Origin: Psychromonas ingrahamii 37
Lineage (GTDB): Bacteria; Pseudomonadota; Gammaproteobacteria; Enterobacterales; Psychromonadaceae
Length of the DNA stretch: 64,000 bases
Direction: 5' to 3'
NCBI RefSeq assembly: GCF_000015285.1
Contig: NC_008709.1
Coordinates: 1,302,001 to 1,366,000 of the forward strand
Below the pieces are notes generated by a model. It was given only the letters and a program-made list of their open reading frames with translations. It searched no databases and was not told where the DNA came from. Both the position numbers and the translations under genes were made by a program. Numbering within the stretch: the first letter of the stretch is position 1; each line of letters begins with the position of its first letter. Shown piece after piece: positions 1 to 9,450 of this stretch.

Positions 1-284
1 AAGGATGCCCCTGAATCCGTTTGATGATGCCATGCGCTATTAGCTAATGCCTGACGAATCAAATCCGGGCCATGGAATGCGCCTATCCGCCCTTTGTTGC
101 GTCTAACGCCTTCATCACAGCAAAAACCCAACAGAGTAATGCCGGAAGAATCTTGCTCGGAGGCCGTAAGACTGACCATATGGTGGAAACGTTTGCCGCT
201 CGAGCCATCTTCTATGTCTGTCCGCCCCTGCCAGATAGCAGCCGCAGTCGGTTGGTAAAGATGATGATTAACTGCATCAGTCAT
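1..284 (-). CDS. hutG: Formimidoylglutamase HutG, N-terminal part (cut by window edge)
   Basis: The first 94 codons read on the minus strand start [20 protein letters not shown] and continue with the WQGRTDxEDG and GFxCDEGVRRNKGRxGAFHGP signatures of the HutG branch of the arginase/ureohydrolase family. HutG hydrolyses N-formimidoyl-glutamate to glutamate and formamide, the last step of one route of histidine degradation. The manganese-binding residues lie further on and are outside the window. It is the third gene of a minus-strand hutC-hutI-hutG run. The ATG sits inside the sequence ATGACTGATG, where the stop of an upstream 33-codon mini-ORF overlaps it. The gene is open at the left edge, so completeness cannot be judged. 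Confidence 0.9.
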   Translation of the reverse strand, partial: MTDAVNHHLYQPTAAAIWQGRTDIEDGSSGKRFHHMVSLTASEQDSSGITLLGFCCDEGVRRNKGRIGAFHGPDLIRQALANSAWHHQTDSGAS

Positions 285-378
285 TGTTTAACACTCCATT
301 AATAATGATTCGGGCAGCCGGTAATATCGTCGCTGCCATTTCTTGATGCCGGCGTTGATTATTAACCACATCAGTCAT
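277..378 (-). CDS. 33-codon chimeric mini-ORF at the hutI/hutG junction (duplication product)
   Basis: An uninterrupted 33-codon frame runs from an ATG overlapping the hutI stop (ATGACTGA) to a TGA overlapping the hutG start (the same ATGACTGA context). Its first residues, MTDVVNNQ, resemble the HutG start MTDAVNHH. Its last residues, [12 protein letters not shown], resemble the HutI C-terminus [11 protein letters not shown]. The simplest reading is a tandem duplication of about 94 bp across an original hutI/hutG overlap, which left a HutG-head/HutI-tail chimera. It may keep hutG translationally coupled to hutI. No function of the peptide itself is implied, and it may be untranslated debris. 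Confidence 0.5.
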   Translation of the reverse strand: MTDVVNNQRRHQEMAATILPAARIIINGVLNND

Positions 379-1582
379 TGCATAACACGCCGTTAATGAT
401 CCGGGATATTAGTAAATTGGTGCCTATTTCATAGGCGAGTTGTGCCGGGTGCTGGATATTCCAAAGACACAGATCGGCTTCAAAACCCACTTTGATTTGA
501 CCGCGCTGCTGGGCTAAACCTAATGCTTTTGCCGCATGACAAGTAACACCGCGTAACGCCTCTTCCGGTGTTAAACCAAAGAGTGTACAGCCCATATTCA
601 TGATCATTAAAAGCGATGCAATAGGGGAGGTGCCGGGATTAAAATCCGTGGCTAATGCGATCGGTACTTTGTATGTGCGCAGTAATTCAACAGGCGGTAA
701 TTGTGTTTCTCTTAAAAAATAAAAAGCGCCGGGTAATAAGGTCGCAACCGTACCGTTGTCAGCAAGAGCTTTAACGCCTGTTTCATCCAGATATTCAAGA
801 TGATCAACAGAACTTGCGCCCATTTTTGCGGCTAATGCGCTGCCGCCCGAATTACTTAACTGCTCGGTATGTCCCTTGATGCCCAGACCAAAAGATAACG
901 CTGACTTAAAAACCCGTTCTGTTTGCTTAAGGTTAAAACCAATACCCTCACAGAATATATCAACATAATCGACTAGCTGTGCCTTAACAGCTGCCGGAAT
1001 AATTGTATTGCACACATAATCAATATAACGGTCCGGATTATCTTTAAATTCCAGCGGGACTGCATGCGCTGCGAGAAGTGTGGTGGAAACTTTAATATTT
1101 GCCTGTTGCTCAATCTGTTTGGCGACACGCAGTATTTTTAATTCACTTTCAAGGTCGAGGCCATAACCCGATTTTATTTCAACCGTGGTAACGCCATCTT
1201 TAATTAACCCCGAAAGGTGCTGCAGGGCTTTTTCTAACAATTGTGCTTCCGTGGCTTTTCTCGTAGCGTTGACCGTCGTCATGATTCCGCCGCCTTGACG
1301 GGCAATTTCTTGATAGGGCACACCGGTTAAGCGTTGCTCAAATTCATTGGCACGATTACCGGCAAAAACCAGGTGGGTATGGCAGTCGATAAACCCCGGC
1401 GTAAGCAGTTTATGTTCACAGTCGAGTTGTTTACCCGATGATGCAAGCGGGCAGGATGCCATTCCACCTATCTGTGCGATTTTACCGTTAATGATATTAA
1501 TAAAATGATTATGTTTAATCAGGTAACCCGTGTCGTTTGTTTCCACAGTAACAATACTGGCATTGGTTAAGAGTAAATTCAT
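371..1582 (-). CDS. hutI: Imidazolonepropionase HutI
   Basis: This 403-residue cytoplasmic metal-dependent amidohydrolase hydrolyses 4-imidazolone-5-propanoate to N-formimidoyl-L-glutamate in histidine catabolism. The length is normal. The family metal motif HxH is visible at residues 68-70 in [16 protein letters not shown]. Other visible family signatures are [53 protein letters not shown] and [10 protein letters not shown]. It lies between hutC (upstream) and hutG (downstream) on the same strand, so its product is the HutG substrate. A perfect TGTATATACA palindrome 21-30 bases before the start is a likely HutC operator. The C-terminal codons take part in the junction duplication described at 277-378. 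Confidence 0.97.
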   Translation of the reverse strand: MNLLLTNASIVTVETNDTGYLIKHNHFINIINGKIAQIGGMASCPLASSGKQLDCEHKLLTPGFIDCHTHLVFAGNRANEFEQRLTGVPYQEIARQGGGIMTTVNATRKATEAQLLEKALQHLSGLIKDGVTTVEIKSGYGLDLESELKILRVAKQIEQQANIKVSTTLLAAHAVPLEFKDNPDRYIDYVCNTIIPAAVKAQLVDYVDIFCEGIGFNLKQTERVFKSALSFGLGIKGHTEQLSNSGGSALAAKMGASSVDHLEYLDETGVKALADNGTVATLLPGAFYFLRETQLPPVELLRTYKVPIALATDFNPGTSPIASLLMIMNMGCTLFGLTPEEALRGVTCHAAKALGLAQQRGQIKVGFEADLCLWNIQHPAQLAYEIGTNLLISRIINGVLCND

Positions 1583-1602
1583 TTTATTTGCACCTGTTTA
1601 AA

Positions 1603-1612
1603 TGTATATACA
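1603..1612. promoter_or_regulatory. Putative HutC operator upstream of hutI
   Basis: TGTATATACA is a perfect 10-bp palindrome with further partly symmetric AT flanks, placed just upstream of the hutI start. Known HutC operators in gammaproteobacteria have a TGTATATACA-like core, and hutC is the adjacent gene. The assignment is inferred from sequence and position. Confidence 0.6.
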
Positions 1613-1685
1613 ATTAGATTAGCAGTTAAAAAATAAAGCGCAAGCATTATGTTAACAATTTGTGGTTTTGAGCTGTCTGCTGACG

Positions 1686-1715
1686 GCTGTCTGTTGATCG
1701 CAGATCGCAGACAGC
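1686..1715. repeat. Inverted repeat between hutC and hutI
   Basis: The arms GCTGTCTG (1686-1693) and CAGACAGC (1708-1715) are perfect complements around a 14-base loop that itself holds GATCGCAGATCGC. It could act as a hairpin after the hutC stop, but there is no T-run, so it is not a standard intrinsic terminator. The stretch is visibly GC-richer than its surroundings. Confidence 0.45.
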
Positions 1716-1736
1716 TGATCGCTCGTGACTTAGGGG

Positions 1737-2441
1737 TTAAAGGTTAGTTTTTAAACTCAATTTATATTTGTCGGCCGGGTGATAAAGCAGGGCGACACTG
1801 ATCAAATCCTGTTTGCTCCATGTTCTGCGGTTTAAAAGCAGGCAGGGTTGGTTAGTCGATAAGTGCAAATATTCCTGAATGCGTTCATTAACCATCACAG
1901 CTTCAACGGTATGCTCTATCGAGCTTAACGGGCAATTTTTTGTTAGATATTCATTGGGGGTCGAATGGCTGAAATCCTGTTTGATATAATCGGGTACAAA
2001 CGATGGGTTTACCCAGCGCACTTCTAGTTGTAGTGGGCTGTTATCTTCTAAGTGGACAATCTCACTAAAGTAGATGGGTGTATCAATCGGTACCCCTAAA
2101 CGTATTGCCGTTTGGGGATCGGCATGCAGGGTTAATTGAGTTAGGACTTTACTGCTGTATTGCTTGCCACGCTGGCGGATTTCATCGGCGATATTACGAA
2201 TATCGATTAATGGGGATTCCATTTTATTCTGGCAAACAAAAGTGCCAACCCGTGCCGTTCGTTTTAATAACCCTGCCGTCACTAAATCTCGAATAGCTTT
2301 ATTGACTGTCATACGGCTGACCCCAAATTGCTCAGTTAATGCCATTTCAGTTGGGATTTTACTGCCCACCGGCCAGACATTACTGCTAATCTTTGCATTT
2401 ATAAATTCTCTGATTTGGATATAACGTGGTGATTTACTCAT
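1737..2441 (-). CDS. hutC: Histidine utilisation repressor HutC (GntR family)
   Basis: This 234-residue regulator has an N-terminal GntR winged helix-turn-helix (roughly residues 5-70, with IPTEMALTEQFGVSRMTVNKA). A UTRA-type ligand domain follows, containing the stretch HxEDNSPLQLEVRWVNPSFVPDYIKQDF. HutC proteins repress hut genes and are released by urocanate. It is the first gene of the minus-strand hut run and therefore probably controls itself as well as hutI and hutG. Operator-like TGTATA/TATACA sequences lie just upstream of its start and before hutI. Family assignment is firm; the HutC identity rests on family resemblance plus context. Confidence 0.92.
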   Translation of the reverse strand: MSKSPRYIQIREFINAKISSNVWPVGSKIPTEMALTEQFGVSRMTVNKAIRDLVTAGLLKRTARVGTFVCQNKMESPLIDIRNIADEIRQRGKQYSSKVLTQLTLHADPQTAIRLGVPIDTPIYFSEIVHLEDNSPLQLEVRWVNPSFVPDYIKQDFSHSTPNEYLTKNCPLSSIEHTVEAVMVNERIQEYLHLSTNQPCLLLNRRTWSKQDLISVALLYHPADKYKLSLKTNL

Positions 2442-2819
2442 TAAATTACCTTATGTATATTATAATTAATTGACTATACAAATAATCTCTTTTTTATCAA
2501 GATAAATCAAGTGATATAGCCGAATTACTTGAAGGAGTAGGCATCAGTAACATGTTTGATTCAGTCATCCGCAAAGGATTAGTTTTTTGCACCATATACT
2601 GTTTGACCTAGTCAAGTAGCGTGGTTGGCTAATCGAAGTGAGTCTTTTAAAACCTGCAAGCCTGAGCTGGTATTGATGCGCATTCATATAATACTCGTAG
2701 GTATAATGCATATTGATAGGGATCGCGTAGAATAACTATTTGAATTTAAATTGATTTCCGTATTGCTTTTTTTCAAGCAGATAAATAATCATTTCACCTT
2801 TGATTCGTAGGATAAAATT
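2442..2819. other. Intergenic region between hutC and the M32 peptidase gene
   Basis: Apart from the hutC operator region, this 378-base gap shows no convincing gene. It contains a segment at 2525-2540 (TACTTGAAGGAGTAGG) that resembles one arm of the dispersed palindrome seen at 35885, 40177 and 44139. There is also an AT-rich lead-in to the downstream gene. It probably holds two divergent promoters, but I cannot place them. Confidence 0.4.
2454..2481. promoter_or_regulatory. Putative HutC operator region upstream of hutC
   Basis: TGTATA (2454-2459) and TATACA (2475-2480) form an inverted pair. The segment TTGACTATACAA (2470-2481) differs by two bases from the symmetric TTGTATATACAA type of HutC site. 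The position just before the hutC start fits autoregulation. Inferred only. Confidence 0.4.
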
Positions 2820-4304
2820 ATGAAGCACTACAACAAACTTTCTGAGCATTATAAAAAAATTGCCAATTTTGAACACTTGGCCTCGGTCGCCGGCTGGGAT
2901 CAGGCGGTGATGATGCCTGCGGGGGGCAATGAATCTCGGGCAAAAGCCATGGCTGAACTCTCCGTTCATATACATCAGTTATCAACGTCGGAACATCTTG
3001 GAGAATTGTTTGCTGATGCGCAATCGGAAAATATAAGCGCTATTGAGTCCGCGAGTTTACGTGAAATGAAAGCGTCATGGCAAAAAGCGACTGTGCTACC
3101 GGCTCGTTTGGTAGAGGCTCAATCATTAGCCGGTTCTAAATGCGGACACGCCTGGCGTACGCAACGCGGCGAAAATGATTGGCAGGGATTTTCTAAAAAC
3201 TTTGCCGAGGTGGTGTTGTTATCTCAAGAAGAAGCGTCGATTCGAGCAGATGCCGCTAATAAAACCCCCTATGATGCCATGTTAGATCTTTATGAACCTG
3301 GCACGACGAGTGAGCAGCTAGATAGTATTTTTGGAAATTTAAAAACCTGGCTGCCTGATTTAACTCAGAAAGTTCAGCTGCGCCAAAGCGGTCAGCAATT
3401 TATCAAACCGACGGAAAATTACAGTACTAAGCAGCAGAATGCGCTTGGTCTGGATATTATGAAGCTGCTTGAGTTTGATTTTAATCACGGGCGATTAGAT
3501 ATCAGTGCACACCCCTTCTGTGGTGGCACCAGTCAAGATGTCCGGATCACAACACGTTATGATGAAACGGACTTTATACAATCTATGATGGGCATTGTCC
3601 ATGAAACCGGGCATGCCCGTTACGAGCAGGGTTTACCCAAATCACTCAAGGGGCTGCCGGTTGGTGAAGCCCGTTCGATGGGTATCCATGAATCTCAAAG
3701 TCTCTTTTTTGAAATGCAGTTGGGCCGCAGTAAGGAATTTATTGATCAACTTGTGCCCTTAGTTTTAAAACATTTTCCGGATAATAATCCTGCCGTATTT
3801 GAGGCTGATAATCTGCAGAAAATATACACGCGTGTTAATCCCGGATTAATTCGCGTTGATGCCGATGAGGTCACGTATCCAGCTCATATTATGTTACGTT
3901 ATGAAATAGAACGTGATTTAATGAATGGCAATATCAATTATACGGATATCCCGGAATTATGGGATCTTAAAATGCAGCAATATTTAGGTATTTCAACTGC
4001 GGGTAACTACAAAAATGGTTGTATGCAGGATATACACTGGACAGATGGCGCGTTTGGATATTTTCCCAGTTATACCTTGGGCGCTATGTACGCGGCGCAG
4101 TTTATGACCGCGATGAAAAAACAGGTGGACGTTAATACCTGTCTGAGCGAACAAAATTTAAAGCCTATTTTCAATTGGTTAAATAAAAATATTTGGAGCA
4201 AAGCAAGTTTATTGACAACCGATCAGTTAGTTAAGCAGGCAACAGGTGAAACCCTTAACCCCGCTTTATACGGGAAGCATCTGCAACAAAGATATTTAAG
4301 TTAA
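2820..4304 (+). CDS. Carboxypeptidase Taq (M32) family metallopeptidase
   Basis: The 494-residue protein matches the normal length of M32 carboxypeptidases, zinc enzymes that remove C-terminal residues from peptides. The catalytic HEXXH motif is HETGH at residues 261-265. Family stretches HPFCGG, DVRITTRY, GIHESQSLFFE and the C-terminal IHWTDGAFGYFPSYTLGAMYAAQ are all visible. No signal peptide is present, so it is expected in the cytoplasm. The ATG follows TAGGATAAAATT, a reasonable Shine-Dalgarno spacing. It stands alone between hutC and the AcuI-like gene. A specific substrate cannot be read from the sequence. Confidence 0.93.
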   Translation: MKHYNKLSEHYKKIANFEHLASVAGWDQAVMMPAGGNESRAKAMAELSVHIHQLSTSEHLGELFADAQSENISAIESASLREMKASWQKATVLPARLVEAQSLAGSKCGHAWRTQRGENDWQGFSKNFAEVVLLSQEEASIRADAANKTPYDAMLDLYEPGTTSEQLDSIFGNLKTWLPDLTQKVQLRQSGQQFIKPTENYSTKQQNALGLDIMKLLEFDFNHGRLDISAHPFCGGTSQDVRITTRYDETDFIQSMMGIVHETGHARYEQGLPKSLKGLPVGEARSMGIHESQSLFFEMQLGRSKEFIDQLVPLVLKHFPDNNPAVFEADNLQKIYTRVNPGLIRVDADEVTYPAHIMLRYEIERDLMNGNINYTDIPELWDLKMQQYLGISTAGNYKNGCMQDIHWTDGAFGYFPSYTLGAMYAAQFMTAMKKQVDVNTCLSEQNLKPIFNWLNKNIWSKASLLTTDQLVKQATGETLNPALYGKHLQQRYLS

Positions 4305-4425
4305 GATTTTCCAATTTATGCAGTTTATGCATAGATAATATGATTAAGTTTCATTTTTTTCATAAACTATTTTGACCTAAAATATCTATTTTTTAAAGCA
4401 TCTTTATTATTTACGGAGTCTCTCT

Positions 4426-5406
4426 ATGTTTAAAGCACTTATTCTAAATCAGCAAGACAAAAAAACCATTGCAGAAATTTGCCAAATTGATGAATCTCAG
4501 TTACCTGAAGGAGAAGTCTTAATTGATGTTGATTATTCATCATTAAACTATAAAGATGGTTTAGCTATTACTGGTAAAGGGAAAGTTGTTCGTCAATTTC
4601 CTATGGTACCGGGTATCGATTTAGCCGGTCAGGTGGTTGAATCTAAGGATGCACGTTATCAGGCAGGCGATAATGTTGTATTAACAGGTTGGGGCGTCGG
4701 TGAAGGCCATTGGGGCGGCATGGCAGAAAAAGCGAATTTACAAGCTGATTGGCTGGTGCCTCTTCCACAGGGAATGACCGGTAAACAGGCGATGATGATT
4801 GGCACCGCAGGCTTAACGGCTATGTTATGTGTACAAGCCTTAGTAGATGCAGGCATTACACCTGAAAGCGGTGAAATATTAGTGACCGGTGCAAGTGGCG
4901 GTGTTGGTTCGGTGGCTGTGACTTTATTGGCACAACTGGGTTATCGGGCTGTTGCTGTGACCGGCAGAGTAGAAGAAAATGGCGAGCTGTTAAAGCAACT
5001 GGGTGCCAGCCGAGTTATCCCGCGTTCTGAACTTGAAGAGCCAATCCGCCCATTAGACAAACAGTTATGGGCAGGGGCCGTGGATACAGCCGGCAGTAAA
5101 ATACTGGCTAAAGTCCTGTCGCAAATCAGTTATGACGGTGCGGTTGCAGCATGTGGTTTGGCCAATGGTTTTGATTTACCAACGACTGTTATGCCGTTTA
5201 TTTTACGTGGTGTTAAATTATTAGGTGTTGATTCTGTTTCTTGCCCCTATGCGCGCCGTATGGCAGCGTGGAAACGTATCGCTGAAATTTTGCCGGCCAG
5301 TTATTACCAGCAAGCCTGCAACGAAATCGAGTTAGAACAAGCAGCAGAATATGCCGAAGCTATCACTAACGGACAAGTGACCGGACGTATAGTCATCAAG
5401 CTGTAA
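4426..5406 (+). CDS. acuI: AcuI/YhdH-family NADPH-dependent acryloyl-CoA reductase (MDR oxidoreductase)
   Basis: This 326-residue medium-chain dehydrogenase/reductase belongs to the YhdH/AcuI group, whose characterised members reduce acryloyl-CoA to propionyl-CoA with NADPH. Family marks are SSLNYKDGLAITGKGKVV, PGIDLAGQV, GWGVGEGHWGGMAEKA and the nucleotide-binding GASGGVGSVAV. Motifs for structural zinc are absent, as usual for this branch. GGAG precedes the ATG in TTACGGAGTCTCTCT. The gene converges on a LysR regulator, with a strong hairpin terminator between. In marine bacteria AcuI often detoxifies acrylate from DMSP; whether that applies here is not visible, since no dddP/dmdA-type gene is in the window. 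Confidence 0.88.
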   Translation: MFKALILNQQDKKTIAEICQIDESQLPEGEVLIDVDYSSLNYKDGLAITGKGKVVRQFPMVPGIDLAGQVVESKDARYQAGDNVVLTGWGVGEGHWGGMAEKANLQADWLVPLPQGMTGKQAMMIGTAGLTAMLCVQALVDAGITPESGEILVTGASGGVGSVAVTLLAQLGYRAVAVTGRVEENGELLKQLGASRVIPRSELEEPIRPLDKQLWAGAVDTAGSKILAKVLSQISYDGAVAACGLANGFDLPTTVMPFILRGVKLLGVDSVSCPYARRMAAWKRIAEILPASYYQQACNEIELEQAAEYAEAITNGQVTGRIVIKL

Positions 5407-5440
5407 ATATTATATTGCTTGACCGATAAAATAGTATAAT

Positions 5441-5466
5441 AAGCCTGCTACTGCAGGCTTTTTTTA
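5441..5466 (+). terminator. Intrinsic terminator after acuI
   Basis: AAGCCTGC and GCAGGCTT form an 8-bp perfect stem around a TACT loop, followed by a T-run. It lies between the convergent acuI and LysR genes and probably ends acuI transcription. Confidence 0.85.
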
Positions 5467-5480
5467 ATTAATTTTTCTCA

Positions 5481-6434
5481 CTAACCCAATCCCATATCAT
5501 CTATCCGCTGCTCAATTAACTGACTGCATTCCTCTTTTAATACACGACGAAGCCAAATTTGTGCTGGGGAGTATTCATAACGTGGATGCCAGATAAGTGA
5601 ATATTCAAAAGGTTTAAATTCAAAAGGTAGGGGTTTTACAATCAAGTCATATTTTTCTGCCACTAAATAGGCGAGATCTGCAGGCACGGTAATAAGCAGC
5701 GGCATACTGTCAATAATAGCTAAGGCCGTTTTTAAATAAGATGCCCGTAAAACAGTGTTTTGCTTTTTATGCCCACTTAGCGTGGCATCAAGCAGTGCTT
5801 TAACGCCATCACTAATAGCAATTAAAGCATGCGGATAAGTAAGATAATTTTCCAGAGTTAATGTTTTATCGGCAAGGGGATGAGACTTTGATAACATACA
5901 AAATACGCTGACTAAGCCAAGTTTATCCCGTTGTAACGGGGCAATTGAATAATCCGGACGGCAGATAGCTATATCAACCCCTTCACTGGTTAACTGACTG
6001 ATCATCTGTTTATGTTTCAGTGGCACAAATTCAAGCGATATATTGGGTGCCTCTTTGTAAATACGGGGCAGTGCATAGGGCATAATTGTCTGCAGTGCAT
6101 AATCAGTCGCGGCGATATTAAAATGTTGCGTGCAATTTATTGCTTCAAAATCATTGGGTGATAACAAGGTCCGTAATGATTGCAGAGGATCATTAAGTGC
6201 AAGGTTTAACTCGATAGCGCGTTGTGTCGGCTGCAGATGTTGGCCATGACGAATAAAAAGCGGATCGCCAAGCAGGTCTCTTAACCTCCCCAATATACGA
6301 CTCAATGCTGATTGACTTAAATTAAGCCTGACAGCAGCATGACTGACACTGCCTTCTTCAACTAATACCTTTAATGCAATTAAGAGATTTAAGTCTTTGC
6401 GGTAAACATCTTCCAGTTCCATATTTTGATCCAC
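5481..6434 (-). CDS. LysR-family transcriptional regulator
   Basis: The 317-residue protein has the N-terminal LysR winged helix (about residues 10-70, with ALKVLVEEGSVSHAAVRLNLSQ and ALSRILGRLRDLLGDPLF) and a periplasmic-binding-like effector domain after it. Length is normal. The ligand cannot be deduced. It faces acuI tail to tail rather than sharing a divergent promoter, so control of acuI is possible but not suggested by layout. The upstream 243-base gap towards degQ contains only an unconvincing frame. Confidence 0.9.
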   Translation of the reverse strand: MDQNMELEDVYRKDLNLLIALKVLVEEGSVSHAAVRLNLSQSALSRILGRLRDLLGDPLFIRHGQHLQPTQRAIELNLALNDPLQSLRTLLSPNDFEAINCTQHFNIAATDYALQTIMPYALPRIYKEAPNISLEFVPLKHKQMISQLTSEGVDIAICRPDYSIAPLQRDKLGLVSVFCMLSKSHPLADKTLTLENYLTYPHALIAISDGVKALLDATLSGHKKQNTVLRASYLKTALAIIDSMPLLITVPADLAYLVAEKYDLIVKPLPFEFKPFEYSLIWHPRYEYSPAQIWLRRVLKEECSQLIEQRIDDMGLG

Positions 6435-6677
6435 GCTTTCAATAACAGTGGGTTATTATGGATAAGATTAAACACAACCGCTATTCCTTTTATTTATTGA
6501 TGCCAAGATCTGTCGAGCCGCTAATATGTAAAGTTTGTTTGCTGGTTATAGTTCAGTCTAATATCCAGTTGTGCTCTACTTTTGGCGAAGATAAAAAAGG
6601 GGAGGTATTTGAGGAAATTCAGTTTATGCTGCGTGGTAAAATGATTCACCACGCAGCAACAATGTGCATGTTTTTAA

Positions 6678-8054
6678 TTAACGAATGGCAATAAATAAAG
6701 ACATTCCATTGCGGTTGACCTGTAATAAGATGCTGTTCTTAGCAAGTCCCAGCGCTTTTTTAAAGGATAATAAATCATCAACGCTATGTTTATTCGTGGC
6801 GATAATCAGATCACCTTCCTCTAACCCGCTGTAGGCGGCCGGAGAATTTGCCTGTACTTCGGTGACCTTTACACCTTGTCCCTTGTTATTATTGGCAAAT
6901 GAAACGCCCTCAAGTAAAGGGTGCAATTCTCCGGATGAATCTGCAGTACTCAAGGTTTGTGGTTTGCCAATGCCAACATCCACTGTTTTTTTAATGCCAT
7001 TATGCAATAATGTAACCTTGACCGTATCACCGATACTTTTCAAGCCTATTTGGCTACGTAACTGTCCGGTAGATTTGGTTAGTTGACCATCAACACCGGT
7101 GATAATATCGCCCGGGATTAACCCCGCTTTTTCAGCGGGAGAGCCTTTTGTTACACCCGCAACAAGTACACCCAGTTGACCATTTTCAAGGCCCAGTGCC
7201 TCGCTTAAATCTCGCGTAATATCCTGAATAGAAACACCAATCTGACCGCGTTTAACCTCACCGTATTTTATGATTTTCTGCATGCTTGCTTCAGCCATAT
7301 TGATTGGAATGGCAAATCCTATTCCTATATTCCCGCCTGCCGGCGCAATAATAGCCGTATTGATACCGACCAATTCACCATTCAAATTAACCAGTGCTCC
7401 CCCGGAATTACCCGGATTAATAGAGGCATCGGTTTGGATAAAGTTTTCATAACCTTCTATCCCTAAACCACTGCGTCCGAGCGCACTGACAATACCCGTA
7501 GTCACTGTTTGACCTAAACCAAAGGGATTGCCAATGGCAACGACAAAATCACCAACTTCTAAAAGAATCGACTCGGATATTGTTACCTGCGTCAATTTTT
7601 TAGCTTTTATTGACAGTATAGCAATATCCAATTCTGGGTCTGAACCTATTATTTTCGCTTTATAACTGCGTCCGTCGATCAATGAAACCTGCACTTCATC
7701 AGCGTCTTTTATTACATGGTAATTGGTCATGACGATGCCATCTTGAGCATTGATTATCACCCCGGAACCGGCACTTTTCTGGCGCTTTTGAGGTGCTTTC
7801 TGTTGTAAATTTCCCTGCTCTGGGATATCAAAGAAGTGCCTGAAAAAAGGGTCATTTAATAAGGGATTGACTAACGCCTGTTTGGTTGAATAGGTGGCGA
7901 TATTAACCACTGCGGAATTCACTTTTTTCAACATTGGTGCAAGAGATGGAAAAGGTTTTCCCTGGGCCGTAACATTAGGTATTGCTGAATTTACGCTGTA
8001 ACTTAAACTCAGGCAAAGCATCATCACTAATAACCGAGCTGATTTTATCTTCAT
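6678..8054 (-). CDS. degQ: DegQ/DegP-type periplasmic serine endoprotease
   Basis: The 458-residue trypsin-like protease starts with a signal peptide (about 23 residues, ending near SYSVNSA). The catalytic triad is visible as H113 (MTNYHVI), D143 (ELDIAIL) and S217 (PGNSGGALV). Two PDZ domains follow, roughly residues 270-360 and 375-455. Proteins of this group degrade or hold misfolded periplasmic proteins. The length fits DegQ better than DegP. In many relatives degQ is followed by degS; here neither neighbour is a degS. The ATG follows TTAAGGAAAAAAC, a good ribosome site. No sigma-E promoter could be assigned with confidence. Confidence 0.93.
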   Translation of the reverse strand: MKIKSARLLVMMLCLSLSYSVNSAIPNVTAQGKPFPSLAPMLKKVNSAVVNIATYSTKQALVNPLLNDPFFRHFFDIPEQGNLQQKAPQKRQKSAGSGVIINAQDGIVMTNYHVIKDADEVQVSLIDGRSYKAKIIGSDPELDIAILSIKAKKLTQVTISESILLEVGDFVVAIGNPFGLGQTVTTGIVSALGRSGLGIEGYENFIQTDASINPGNSGGALVNLNGELVGINTAIIAPAGGNIGIGFAIPINMAEASMQKIIKYGEVKRGQIGVSIQDITRDLSEALGLENGQLGVLVAGVTKGSPAEKAGLIPGDIITGVDGQLTKSTGQLRSQIGLKSIGDTVKVTLLHNGIKKTVDVGIGKPQTLSTADSSGELHPLLEGVSFANNNKGQGVKVTEVQANSPAAYSGLEEGDLIIATNKHSVDDLLSFKKALGLAKNSILLQVNRNGMSLFIAIR

Positions 8055-8190
8055 GTTTTTTCCTTAACGTTAATTAAACAATTGATGAGAAATAGTATAA
8101 ATTGAGCACTTAGTTAACTTACAAAAGGGCGTTTCACCGGTTAAATTTTTTGGCCGCTAATTGTACTCTTTAAGTCTATAAAAGAGCTGT

Positions 8191-8499
8191 TTAATGCTCC
8201 AATAATGCAATTTTATTTCTGAGTGTTTCGACTTCTTCCAGTAATTCTAACGCGAGTGCGGCCCCAGCAAGATTAACCCCGAGATCCGATTCGAGTCGTT
8301 GTACAATAAGCACACGACGCAGGCAGTGTCCGCTGAATTGCCAGTGCTTTTGATCGTTTTTCACCGGCTCAATAACACCTTCTTCTACTAATTTTAAAAT
8401 CCACTCGGTAGGCTTACCACAGGCATGGCTAAGTTCCTCCAGAGTGAAAATGGTCGCTTTCTCAACAATCAACCCTGATAATACGGTTTGCTTGATCAT
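8191..8499 (-). CDS. cbpM: CbpM, modulator of the DnaJ-like chaperone CbpA
   Basis: The 102-residue protein has the CbpM layout. A MerR-like small helical domain is followed by the conserved stretch LRRVLIVQRLESDLGVNLAGAALALELLEE and a short coiled end. In E. coli CbpM binds the CbpA J-domain and inhibits its co-chaperone and DNA-binding activities. It starts 3 bases after the cbpA stop on the same strand, so the two are surely cotranscribed. Confidence 0.92.
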   Translation of the reverse strand: MIKQTVLSGLIVEKATIFTLEELSHACGKPTEWILKLVEEGVIEPVKNDQKHWQFSGHCLRRVLIVQRLESDLGVNLAGAALALELLEEVETLRNKIALLEH

Positions 8500-8502
8500 G
8501 TT

Positions 8503-9450
8503 TTATACCCCCATTTTAACCCTTGGGTTAAATGCCATTGTCTTTGCCATCTCTTTATAAAGTTTTCTGGCTGCCTCACTCGTCCCTGGTGGTGTGACAA
8601 CACTGAGTATGACATAAATATCCCCAGCAGGATTACTAGGGATACCTCGCCCTTTTAAGCGCAGCTTGCTGCCACTGTTTGATCCGGGTGAAATTTTAAG
8701 GTCCACCACGCCAGCGGGAGTGGGAAGTTTTACCGTTGCGCCCAGCGCCGCTTCCCAGGGAGTCACTGGCAGTTGCATATGCAGATCTTGTTGCTCGAGT
8801 CGGTAAAGGGGGTGAGGGTTAAAATGAACCTCCAGATAAAGATCTCCTTTTGCTCCCTGCCCCATACCGTTCGAGCCTTGTCCGGAAAGGCGAATCTGTT
8901 GCCCATCTTTGATGCCCTTGGGAATTTTAATATTAAGCGTACGATTAACTGCCTGTATTACTCCAAGACTATCTGCTTCCTGTTTTTGCAGATCAATGCT
9001 ACGTGTAGCACCGTAAAAGGCATCTTCTAAGTCAATCCGAACGCTGGCATGGTGGTCAGATCCACGTGCATTAAACTGTGCACTAGGATTAAAATCAGTG
9101 TATTGATCTTTATGACCAAAAAAGGCTTCAAAAAAATCGCTAAAGGTACCACCATGGAGATCGTCAAATCCCCCTTTGTTAAAATCAAAACTTGAATCTC
9201 TATCTGCTTGCCTGTCGAACTGCTGCCAGGATTTTAAATTTGGATCTAAACGGTCGTAGGTTGCACGTTTTTTGGGATCCCTAAGTACTTCATAGGCCTC
9301 GGACAACTCTTTAAAGTTAGCTTCAGCTTCGGGCTCTTTGCTGATGTCAGGATGATATTTACGCGCTAACTTGCGGTATGCGCGTTTGATTTCATCCTTT
9401 GAAGCATTGCGCTGTAGACCCATTATTTTGTAATAATCTTTATATTCCAT
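8503..9450 (-). CDS. cbpA: Curved DNA-binding protein / DnaJ-like co-chaperone CbpA
   Basis: This 315-residue class B J-protein has an N-terminal J-domain with HPD at residues 33-35. A G/F-rich linker and the C-terminal substrate-binding domains ([36 protein letters not shown]) follow. There is no zinc finger, which separates it from DnaJ. It stimulates DnaK ATPase and in E. coli also binds curved DNA in stationary phase. It lies upstream of cbpM and is divergent from a ClpC-like unfoldase gene, forming a small protein-quality-control block. Confidence 0.95.
   Translation of the reverse strand: MEYKDYYKIMGLQRNASKDEIKRAYRKLARKYHPDISKEPEAEANFKELSEAYEVLRDPKKRATYDRLDPNLKSWQQFDRQADRDSSFDFNKGGFDDLHGGTFSDFFEAFFGHKDQYTDFNPSAQFNARGSDHHASVRIDLEDAFYGATRSIDLQKQEADSLGVIQAVNRTLNIKIPKGIKDGQQIRLSGQGSNGMGQGAKGDLYLEVHFNPHPLYRLEQQDLHMQLPVTPWEAALGATVKLPTPAGVVDLKISPGSNSGSKLRLKGRGIPSNPAGDIYVILSVVTPPGTSEAARKLYKEMAKTMAFNPRVKMGV

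Noticed and set aside
1686..1715. Intrinsic terminator after hutC
   Set aside because: Hairpin is present but there is no T-run on either strand, so it is listed only as an inverted repeat.
6458..6694. 78-codon plus-strand frame between the LysR gene and degQ
   Set aside because: No ribosome site, no recognisable protein, and it runs into the convergent degQ end.
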